Assembly (NCBI RefSeq): GCF_910592395.1
Contig: NC_088313.1
Coordinates: forward strand, 8,930,501 to 8,994,500
Source of the DNA: Lineus longissimus
Lineage: Eukaryota; Nemertea; Pilidiophora; Heteronemertea; Lineidae
Reading direction: 5' to 3'
Length of the DNA stretch: 64,000 nucleotides
Below are positions 47,681-56,659 of this stretch, one piece after another (the first letter of the stretch is position 1; the number at the start of each line of letters is the position of its first letter). The notes beneath the pieces are model-generated. The model saw only the letters and a program-made list of their open reading frames with translations. It was not told where the DNA came from and searched no databases. The translations under genes and the position numbers were made by a program.

Positions 47681-47883
47681 GTAAGGAGAATGCTAGTCAG
47701 ACAGTGAAATGACTCGACAGCTTTCGAAGCTATTTTGCAGTAACTGTTCGATTGTTTATTATGGCTGCACAATCAAATAAAGAATTTGGTTGTGCGGGAC
47801 TACTAAATTACTGAGGGTTGAGGGGGTAGACTCTATCAGAACTAGCTCTGCACTTGACTCGGAATCCAGTCCCTAGTGGTGAC

Positions 47884-48307
47884 TGCCCATAAGTCCGAGG
47901 GTTCACAAGACCACAAAGAAAAGTCTGAAATACCATTTGAAACGTGTGTATCTTATTGTTAGTTACCAGTCTATGTAGCATCAGTATTAAATATACGCGG
48001 AAACATCAAATACGGGAAAACCGATCAACCTGACCCAGCATCACGCGATTTTCATTGCAGGTATTCCTTAGTTAGCATGGCGTACGTGACAAGGCCGAGG
48101 GCTAAATATTTCTTATTTTCAATGATTTCTGCTAACCATCGTAACAAGAATGCCATGGAAAACTTATATTGGCGAGATTTTTTCACTGCTTAATATAATA
48201 GGCCAAAAATCATTAATTTCAAAGTTTTGTTTTCGGCCTTGTGGATGCTCAGCCCTATGGACTTTGAATGGACCTTCGGAATTGTGGACTTTTGGACTTA
48301 TGGGCGG
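47884..48307. mobile_element. MITE-like element, GCCCATAAGTCC ends
   Basis: The left end GCCCATAAGTCCGAGGGTTC (47886) and the right end GGACTTATGGGC (48294-48305) are inverted, with further matches inward (CACAAGACCACAAAG against the GAATTGTGGACTTTT region). About 420 bp without coding. It sits in an intron of the composite gene and resembles the ends of 32696-32938. Confidence 0.68.
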
Positions 48308-48623
48308 TAATCGTCTCTAGCGCTGCGCTGACTATCAGGTTCTCATGCTAGTGACTTGGAAAATTGGCTCAGCTGTTTCTTGCCAATGGCATTGCAGAAG
48401 CACCGGTTTCATCAAGTTGGTCTTATACATATTTTCAGAATGCCCTGTTTAAAATCAATGTGACATTCACAGTGTCCGACTCAACTCAGCACTTGGGGGC
48501 GTTTTCAAGTAATATGAAGCGACAAAGGCAAGATGAACTGTCGTGCATCCAGTAATCCCAAAATGGCAGGAATTAGGATTTGATGACACTCATACTTGAA
48601 TCGAATTTATCTTTATCTTGCAG

Positions 48624-48707
48624 CCTTTGATTCACCTCACGATGATAGAGGAGCAGTTGATTCAGAAAGTTGGAGAGAGGCTGCAGAAAGTTCGCATTCC
48701 GTTAAAG
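48624..48707 (+). CDS. Linker exon, copy A, after the peptidase
   Basis: 84 nt between ATCTTGCAG and TTAAAG|GTAAG, phase 1 in and out. Starts AFDSPHDDRGAVDSESW, an acidic, Ser-rich linker. Duplicated 645 bp downstream with flanking intron. Confidence 0.62.
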
Positions 48708-49268
48708 GTAAGAGGGCATAACAATCACAATCATAGTTAAACACTAATTATTTTGTGTTTAACTAAAAATACGGCCTACATCCTGTTACCTAAATACTTG
48801 GGAATCTCCATACCCAGCTACCATTAGGATTGATTGGAATTTGTGATGATTTCTGGAGAAACCCAAACATTACAAGTATACATGTACTGACTTTTAGCTG
48901 GAAGTTTAGTTGTGTGCAGCTATAGGCCTATCCAAATTATTTAAGTTAAACTCATATTAATTAGACCGAAGTGGTCATACTTCTGATTGCAAACTCTGGA
49001 AATTCCAAATATTTAGGTTTAACTGGATGTAGGCCATAATTAGAGTTTAACTCAAAACAGTTATAGTTAAACTTATACATGTATTACTCTTATGACCACT
49101 TCATATCGCCATACTTGGGGGCATTTTGAGTAATATGAAATAGGTGACAAAGGCAAGATGTACTGTCCTGCATCCAGTCATCTCAAAATGGCAGGAATTA
49201 GAATTTGATGACACTCATACTTGAATTGAATTTACATACTTGAATTTACATGTATCTTTATCTTGCAG

Positions 49269-49355
49269 CCTTTGATTCACCTCACGATGATAGAGGAGCA
49301 GTTGATTCAGAAAGTTGGAGAGAGGCTGCAGAAAGTTCGCATTCCGTTGAAGCAG
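49269..49355 (+). CDS. Linker exon, copy B (tandem duplicate)
   Basis: 87 nt between TATCTTGCAG and GAAGCAG|GTAAG, phase 1 in and out. Identical to 48624-48707 except at the end, where it is one codon longer. The preceding intron is also duplicated (GGCATTTTGAGTAATATGAA-like text near 49120 and 48495). Confidence 0.62.
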
Positions 49356-50224
49356 GTAAGAGGGCATAACAATCACAACCATGTTCACTAATTTGACTAT
49401 GTCCATTTTGACAAATGACATTCTCTGAGTCTTTGGACAATGACGCTTTGAATGTCTCCTTGCATGAGAAGGCAATATCAGGGTTGCCTAGATAGTCAAG
49501 GAAGTCGGTGTTGCTGGTCTTTGAGCCAGCCTCTTTAAAAACACTGGAATGCATTTTAGCATTGGCCTACTTCTGAAGTACATAAGGGTAGATGATCAAA
49601 ATCTTGTTTATAGGGGAACACATAGCCCATGGACCATACCCCTAGTGTTAGCGTACTACAATATCTTCCCTTTGAGGGTTTCTTACCTATGCAATGGAAT
49701 GGGAAGCCTGGGCAGAATGATTTCTTGATACATATACATGTACAGTCAACCTCAGCTAGGTCGAATATGATAGGATCCTCACCACAGCTTTGACTAGGCC
49801 AAAATTGAAACTACGAGTATGTTTCGGCATACAAATAAATATTTGTGAGGGAGGCCTGTGAGTGATCGTGACATTGTTTACTGTTGGCTCATGAAATTTA
49901 CTGTCTTCCTTATCTACATGTACCCATTAGGTGGAAATTTGCCGTATCAGAATTCGACTTGGGTGAATTTGCATTAGTTTCGGACCAGGATTCCAATTCG
50001 AGATAGCCGAACATTTGAGTAATAAACATAGTCTTATGAAGTTTCTACAGGAAAATGCATTAAGAAATTTGTGACATTCCCCTTACTTTGACTTGGTCAA
50101 ATTTCCGAGTTAGACGGCATTGTCTAATGCAAGGTTGACTGTATCTCAGATGCATATTAAGCTGGCAAAATTCTGGGCAGTTCCTGCATTAGAATATCAC
50201 TCAAAAGCCATAATTTCCTTTCAG

Positions 50225-50311
50225 ATATTACCCCCGGTTCAAAGGATGGAATTTCAGTGGGTGCAGAAGGTCGGAGACTGCCCAAGGAAACGGTGCTTTC
50301 AGTCGATAGAG
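50225..50311 (+). CDS. Linker exon before the transposase
   Basis: 87 nt between TTTCCTTTCAG and ATAGAG|GTAAGG, phase 1 in and out. Product ITPGSKDGISVGAEGRRLPK and a short tail. It connects in frame to the transposase exon at 50678. Confidence 0.6.
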
Positions 50312-50677
50312 GTAAGGATCAAGACAATGTATTTGTGGATATTTGTAGCATTTTAGAATTGACCTACTTCTCAAGGACACAGAAGTCGAGACCTTCTATC
50401 ATAACTGGTAGATGATCAAAATCTCTTGATCCTTGGACCATTTCTTCTAGAGTTTGTGTACCCTTGGTACAATATTCCCTTGGAATGGTGACAAGCAAAG
50501 AATGGACTTGATCAGAGAAGTCCGATATTGGCTATCTAATGGGACCGTTGCATGCATCATACAATTAAGCATTGGGCCTCAATGTCAGACCATGCAGGTG
50601 TTGAAGATTTAAGGGGTGACTCTACTCTACCCCTCGTTCCTTCACTTCAAAACACTAATAAAATCTATTTCTTACAG

Positions 50678-52836
50678 AATCACGTGGTTCATCTGATGGT
50701 TATCTGACTGAATCAGCGTCAAAAGGTCCAGTTAGCAGTAGGAAGACAGTGTACGATACATCGATTTGGGCCTCATGCACGCAAGAAAAAGTTAAAGAAT
50801 TGCCGTATGATATAAATGGGTTAAAAGTATATCATGTACCTTGCAAGTCACCGAAGGAAACAATGAAAGATATGAAAGATGGCCGACCATGGGGTCGTTA
50901 TTGCAAAAGCAGTAGGAAAGGATTCGCTGGCATACGGCGCGGCGCATTGGACACTGCAAAGGCTCAATGATATGTAGAAACGAACAGTGCCCATATCGTC
51001 AAATGTATGGCTGTGAGAACCGAAGACAATTTAGTAGGCAAGGCGGTATTATGAAATGTTTTACTTGTGGTACTCCTGGTGAATTGATTGACTGCAATGC
51101 CACAAAAGTGTGGGAGTTACACGGTGATGTGGTGCATGTGATGCACATCGGGCACCATTCTTGTGTGGCAAAGAAACCGAAGATTTCTATTGAAGTTCTT
51201 GCCAAAGATGTCCAGGAGCATCCCGGTATGAAGCCTACTGGAATGGTGAACGCAAAAATGTCAGAAATCATCTGTAGTGAAAATTTCAATTGGGAATATG
51301 TCGAAGATATGGCACGGAGATATGACGACATGAAACGTCTCCATAATGTTCAACAAAGGCATAAAGAAGTAGTCTTTCCCATGGGAGAAAACTTTGAAGC
51401 CCTGGGGGATTTCAAAAGGAAGTGCGATGAAAGGGACAAGTGTTTCATTTACAAAATAAACAATCGGGCATTAAACGGGGAAAATTCCTTTGTATTTAAG
51501 TCGAGTACTTCCATGGTTAAGCTTGCAATGTCCATGGATAAGGACAAAGATGGTGTTCTTCACAAAGAGTATGCCTATATTAATGGCAAACATGACCGTT
51601 GTCGAGGTTTCGTTACCCTGACCCTTTGGGTATATCACCCAGTGCTACGTAAGGTCTTGAGGATAGTAGCCTGTGAGGCTGAAAAGGCAGACACTGCTAA
51701 TATTACCAATCTCTGGTTGGTTCTCAATCAAATGTTGGCAGAAGTTGGGGGTCCAAATACAAGGTTCAACCCAACCGGCTGGGTGGCAGATGAGAATCAT
51801 GCGAATTGGCGAAGTATTAGCGAGGTTTTCGGGGAGGAAGAAATAGCGAGAACAGTGTCATGCGAGTTCCATTACAAGCAAAGTGTGCAGCGAAATGCAA
51901 AGAAGGTGTCAGCTGATGATGCGGGTGAATTTATCCAGCTCGCTGATGCACTGCTCACTGAATATTCATTGGCCGGATTTCAATCTGCATGTGAGGATAT
52001 GAAGTGTTCATCAGAAAATATGGCGATCTGAATCAATGGTTCAATTGGTGGTTCACAAGAAGAAGCCACATTTTCCGGGCATTTAAGCGAAGTGATGCTT
52101 TTGCCTCAACATTGGCTGAGGTGGGACATGCAAAAATGAATGTCGCCAAGAGTAACATGACTCTGCTGGAAGCAGCCCGACAAGACGTGATCGACGCCAT
52201 TCGTCAATCTGCCGAACTTGAAGGTTTTGAGAAGGGAGTCCATCAGGGTGGACGGGGTAAAACTTCCACAGCAAAAATGGCGGCATATTACAAACAGCAA
52301 AAAAAGCGGGCTCTTGAGTACAGCCAAGAACTGGACCAAATCTACCTTGCAAAGAAGGGAAGCCATCGTCCACCAGAATCACGGAAAAAGAAAGCAGCAA
52401 AAGACAACAAAGAAAAACCTCCAAAGAGGAGCAGAACTGAAATCCAAAGCCCAGACGTGCAGTTGAAATCACCGGCCCTCCCATTGAGAGATGATCAACC
52501 CTTCTCTGTCTGCTTCTTCAGTATGATCATAAACCTGAAGACCTGCTATGATTGTAATCGTAACTTTGCTGAGAAGCACAAGAAAGAACCGAATGATGTC
52601 ATTTTGAAAACCGTTCTCAAACGGAGGTTTTTCAAAGATGGTAAGGAACGTGTTTCCACCAAGCCTCAATATTTCAATATCACCAAGCGGCATATTTCCA
52701 TTTGAAGATGGACTGTGTCAGGATGGTGAGACCATATACCGAGATAGATGACATTGTGATTCATTATGAGGTCAGGAATAGTCTCTCAGAAGGGCAGAGA
52801 CGGGTACTCTTGTGTTTTGGTATGCACAACATATAG
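50678..52836 (+). pseudogene. MULE-type transposase, copy 1
   Basis: Acceptor TTTCTTACAG, phase 1 (ESRGSSDGYLTE...). The N-terminus has a DGRPWGRYC block and zinc-finger-like Cys/His sets (HCKGSMICRNEQC; KCFTCGTP, HIGHHSC) resembling WRKY-GCM/FLYWCH-type DNA-binding domains. The DDE-type core has VADENHANWRS, CEFHYKQSV and Glu in AEVGHAKM. Lesions: a 5-bp CGGCG duplication near 50938 shifts the frame; the first catalytic Asp of YIDGKHDRC is Asn here (AAT at 51582-51584); a frameshift near 52000, and another before DCVRMVRPY near 52680, are shared with copy 2. The C-terminus is basic, with CYDCNRNF. It would cut at the terminal repeats; this copy cannot work. Confidence 0.85.
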
Positions 52837-53285
52837 CCGAAGTAGTGAATGTTTGTCAGAGGAGGCTTCATTGATCAGTTTACAATCTGGGTCAAATTCT
52901 ATCTGAAACAAGGACACAGAAGTCGAGACCTTCTATCATAACTGGTAGATGATCAAAATCTCTTGATCCTTGGACCATTTCTTCTAGAGTTTGTGTACCC
53001 TTGGTACAATATTCCCTTGGAATGGTGACAAGCAAAGAATGGACTTGATCAGAGAAGTCCGATATTGGCTATCTAATGGGACCGTTGCATGCATCATACA
53101 ATTAGGCATTGGGCATCAATGTCAGACCATGCAGGTGTTGAAGATTTAAGGGGTGACTCTACTCTACCCCTCGTTCCTTCACTTCAAAACACTAATAAAA
53201 TCTATTTCTTACAGAATCACGTGGTTCATCTGATGGTTATCTGACTGAATCAGCGTCAAAAGGTCCAGTTAGCAGTAGGAAGACA

Positions 53286-55313
53286 GTGTACGATACATCG
53301 ATTTGGGCCTCATGCACGCAAGAAAAAGTTAAAGAATTGCCGTATGATATAAATGGGTTAAAAGTATATCATGTACCTTGCAAGTCACCGAAGGAAATAA
53401 TGAAAGATATGAAAGATGGCCGACCATGGGGTCGTTATTGCAAAAGCAGTAGGAAAGGATTCGCTGGCATACGGCGCATTGGACACTGCAAAGGCTCAAT
53501 GATATGTAGAAACGAACAGTGCCCATATCGTCAAATGTATGGCTGTGAGAACCGAAGACAATTTAGTAGGCAAGGCGGTATTATGAAATGTTTTACTTGT
53601 GGTACTCCTGGTGAATTGATTGACTGCAATGCCACAAAAGTGTGGGAGTTACACGGTGATGTGGTGCATGTGATGCACATCGGGCACCATTCTTGTGTGG
53701 CAAAGAAACCGAAGATTTCTATTGAAGTTCTTGCCAAAGATGTCCAGGAGCATCCCGGTATGAAGCCTACTGGAATGGTGAACGCAAAAATGTCAGAAAT
53801 CACCTGTAGTGAAAATTTCAATTGGGAATATATCGAAGATATGGCACGGAGATATGACGACATGAAACGTCTCCATAATGTTCAACAAAGGCATAAAGAA
53901 GTAGTCTTTCCCATGGGAGAAAACTTTGAAGCCCTGGGGGATTTCAAAAGGAAGTGCGATGAAAGGGACAAGTGTTTCATTTACAAAATAAACAATCGGG
54001 CATTAAACGGGGAAAATTCCTTTGTATTTAAGTCGAGTACTTCCATGGTTAAGCTTGTAATGTCCATGGATAAGGACAAAGATGGTGTTCTTCACAAAGA
54101 GTATGCCTATATTGATGGCAAACATGACCGTTGTCGAGGTTTCGTTACCCTGACCATTTGGGTATATCACCCAGTGCTACGTAAGGTCTTGAGGATAGAA
54201 GCCTGTGAGGCTGAAAAGGCGGACACTGCTAATATTACCAATCTCTGGATGGTTCTCAATCAAATGTTGGCAGAAGTTGGGGGTCCAAATACAAGGTTCA
54301 ACCCAACCGGCTGGGTGGCAGATGAGAATCATGCGAATTGGCGAAGTATTAGCGAGGTTTTCGGGGAGGAAGCAATAGCGAGAACAGTGTCATGCGAGTT
54401 CCATTACAAGCAAAGTGTGCAGCGAAATGCAAAGAAGGTGTCAGCTGATGATGCGGGTGAATTTATCCAGCTCGCTGATGCACTGCTCACTGAATATTCA
54501 TTGGCCGGATTTCAATCTGCATGTGATGTTATTTCGAGCCTTACACTATGTGTTGAGTCAATTAAGGAATGGATGGTGAGAAACAAACTGAAATTGAATG
54601 ACAGTAAGACCGAATTTTTCCTTGCATGTGTAAAGAACCTACAGAAGTATGTGTCTGATCTGAAATTGAAAATTGGCGATACTGAAATTGAGCTGAGTGA
54701 TACCATCAAGATTCTTGGTGTAACATTTGACAGAGAAATGTCCATGAAAACGCATGTTAACAATGTATGCCGTGCGGCAAATTTCCATCTCTATCGTATA
54801 AGCAAGATAAGATCTTTGCTCAGTAAATCAGCAGCAACAAGTGCAGTGCGGACCTTAGTTGTCTCGCGGTTGGACTACGCAAATAGTCTGCTATATAACA
54901 TCTCTGAGGCCAATGTGCGTAAGCTTCAACTGGTTCAAAACTCGGCAGCTCGTCTCGTCACTAGGGTGTCCAGAGGGGATCATATCACTCCGGTTCTGTG
55001 CGCACTCCACTGGCTTCCTTTGAAAGCAAGGCTCGAGTACAAGGTTAATCTAATGGTCTACAAATGTCTACATGATTACGCACCAAAATATCTCGCAGAC
55101 TGCTTGGAAGTTTACAAACCCTCACGCTCCCTGCGGTCAAGTACAATGGGTCTGTGTAAGGAAATGCGCACAAACCGGGTGATAGGCTCCTCTGCATTCG
55201 CAGTGGCGGGACCAAAGCTATGGAATGAGCTTCCAAATAGTGTTCGTGGCCAGAGTACCCTGGGTCGTTTTAAAACTGCACTAAAAACTCATATTTTTAA
55301 GAAATTCTTTTGA
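53286..55313 (+). CDS. Chimeric ORF: transposase fused in frame to LINE RT C-terminus
   Basis: A single 675-codon open frame in which about the first 413 residues are MULE transposase (zinc-finger part and the first two catalytic Asp residues) and the last about 260 are the C-terminal region of a LINE reverse transcriptase (LNDSKTEFF, ILGVTFDREMS, SRLDYANSLLYN, LHWLPLKARL, AGPKLWNELP). The fusion comes from a plus-strand LINE insertion that happens to be in frame. No RT catalytic YADD is included and the transposase Glu is lost, so enzymatic function is unlikely. Whether it is transcribed is unknown. Confidence 0.75.
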   Translation: MYDTSIWASCTQEKVKELPYDINGLKVYHVPCKSPKEIMKDMKDGRPWGRYCKSSRKGFAGIRRIGHCKGSMICRNEQCPYRQMYGCENRRQFSRQGGIMKCFTCGTPGELIDCNATKVWELHGDVVHVMHIGHHSCVAKKPKISIEVLAKDVQEHPGMKPTGMVNAKMSEITCSENFNWEYIEDMARRYDDMKRLHNVQQRHKEVVFPMGENFEALGDFKRKCDERDKCFIYKINNRALNGENSFVFKSSTSMVKLVMSMDKDKDGVLHKEYAYIDGKHDRCRGFVTLTIWVYHPVLRKVLRIEACEAEKADTANITNLWMVLNQMLAEVGGPNTRFNPTGWVADENHANWRSISEVFGEEAIARTVSCEFHYKQSVQRNAKKVSADDAGEFIQLADALLTEYSLAGFQSACDVISSLTLCVESIKEWMVRNKLKLNDSKTEFFLACVKNLQKYVSDLKLKIGDTEIELSDTIKILGVTFDREMSMKTHVNNVCRAANFHLYRISKIRSLLSKSAATSAVRTLVVSRLDYANSLLYNISEANVRKLQLVQNSAARLVTRVSRGDHITPVLCALHWLPLKARLEYKVNLMVYKCLHDYAPKYLADCLEVYKPSRSLRSSTMGLCKEMRTNRVIGSSAFAVAGPKLWNELPNSVRGQSTLGRFKTALKTHIFKKFF

Positions 55314-55457
55314 ATCCTTTGCACGTTTTTTTTTTTTTTTAGTAATGACTTTTATTCTATCATGTATTAATGTTATGTTTTATTATAAATTGTAAAGCGC
55401 TTATAAGTTTTAACAACGTTAAGCGCTATAAAAATGTTTTTAATAATAATAATATTA
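54527..55457 (+). mobile_element. 5'-truncated LINE with 6-bp target duplication
   Basis: 931 bp inserted in transposase copy 2, defined exactly by comparison with copy 1. Flanked by ATGTGA at 54521-54526 and 55458-55463. It encodes only the RT C-terminal region, then a T-rich 3' UTR, GCGCTATAAAAATG and an (AAT)n tail. It belongs to a third LINE family, different from those at 20.6 kb and 27.6 kb. Confidence 0.93.
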
Positions 55458-56379
55458 ATGTGAGGATATGAAGTGTTCATCAGAAAATATGGCGATCTGA
55501 ATCAATGGTTCAATTGGTGGTTCACAAGAAGAAGCCACATTTTCCGGGCATTTAAGCGAAGTGATGCTTCTGCCTCAAACTTGGCTGAGGTGGGACATGC
55601 AAAAATGAATGTCGCCAAGAGTAACATGACTTTGCTGGAAGCAGCCCGACAAGACGTGATCGACGCCATTCGTCAATCTGCCGAACTTGAAGGTTTTGAG
55701 AAGGGAGTCCATCAGGGTGGACGGGGTAAAACTTCCACAGCAAAAATGGCGGCATATTACAAACAGCAAAAAAAGCGGGCTCTTGAGTACAGCCAAGAAC
55801 TGGACCAAATCTACCTTGCAAAGAAGGGAAGCCATCGTCCACCAGAATCACGGAAAAAGAAAGCAGCAAAAGACAACAAAGAAAAACCTCCAAAGAGGAG
55901 CAGAACTGAAATCCAAAGCCCAGACGTGCAGTTGAAATCACCGGCCCTCCCATTGAGAGATGATCAACCCTTCTCTGTCTGCTTCTTCAGTATGATCATA
56001 AACCTGAAGACCTGCTATGATTGTAATCGTAACTTTGCTGAGAAGCACAAGAAAGAACCGAATGATGTCATTTTGAAAACCGTTCTCAAACGGAGGTTTT
56101 TCAAAGATGGTAAGGAACGTGTTTCCACCAAGCCTCAATATTTCAATATCACCAAGCGGCATATTTCCATTTGAAGATGGACTGTGTCAGGATGGTGAGA
56201 CCATATACCGAGATAGATGACATTGTGATTCATTATGAGGTCAGGAATAGTCTCTCAGAAGGGCAGAGACGGGTACTCTTGTGTTTTGGTATGCACAACA
56301 TATAGCCGAAGTAGTGAATGTTTGTCAGAGGAGGCTTCATTGATCAGTTTACAATCTGGGTCAAATTCTATCTGAAACT

Positions 56380-56659
56380 CCGAAAATCATGCAGCCTCGT
56401 TTTCCTACTTGTGTTCGTAGCAAATTCTGATACTTCAAATAGTAGAATTTCAATACATACACGTGGAAAAGTTGAGCAGGGACCAAGCATCTTCATACAA
56501 ATGTGACATTATATAATGGTAAAAACCAAAAATAGACGAAAATACGCAAAAGGTCTCGGCTTTTCCCAATTTTGTGGTCAGCTGTTCACATTTTCAGAAG
56601 GCTCATTTTTGTCTCATTGAAATTTTTCTTATTTGATATAACTGTTATCAGTGGGATTT
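56380..56659. other. 3' flank of composite gene
   Basis: Unique AT-rich sequence between the duplicated transposase block and the right inverted repeat. No coding signal and no clear AATAAA at the expected distance. Confidence 0.4.

Larger units (their letters stand above)
53215..56305 (+). pseudogene. MULE-type transposase, copy 2, split by a LINE
   Basis: Exon starting at 53215 after TTTCTTACAG. The N-terminal zinc-finger part and the core are open: no 5-bp insertion, and the first Asp is present (GAT at 54114-54116 in YIDGKHDRC; residue 277 from the ATG at 53286); second Asp in VADENHANWRS (346), then CEFHYKQSV (370-378). Interrupted after FQSAC by a LINE at 54527-55457. Coding resumes at 55458 with the shared frameshift, then NWWFTRRSHIFRAFKRSDAS, Glu in NLAEVGHAKM, a basic tail and the out-of-frame DCVRMVRPY end (stop at 56303-56305). 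The least damaged of the three cores before the LINE. Confidence 0.85.
50374..56379. repeat. Tandem duplication of a 2.54-kb transposase block
   Basis: Copy 1 (50374-52910) and copy 2 (52911-56379) both start AAGGACACAGAAGTCGAGAC and both run through the last intron, the whole transposase exon and the 3' flank to CTATCTGAAAC. They differ by scattered substitutions, a 5-bp insertion in copy 1 near 50940, and a 931-bp LINE in copy 2 (54527-55457). Divergence is very low, so the duplication is recent. Confidence 0.93.
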
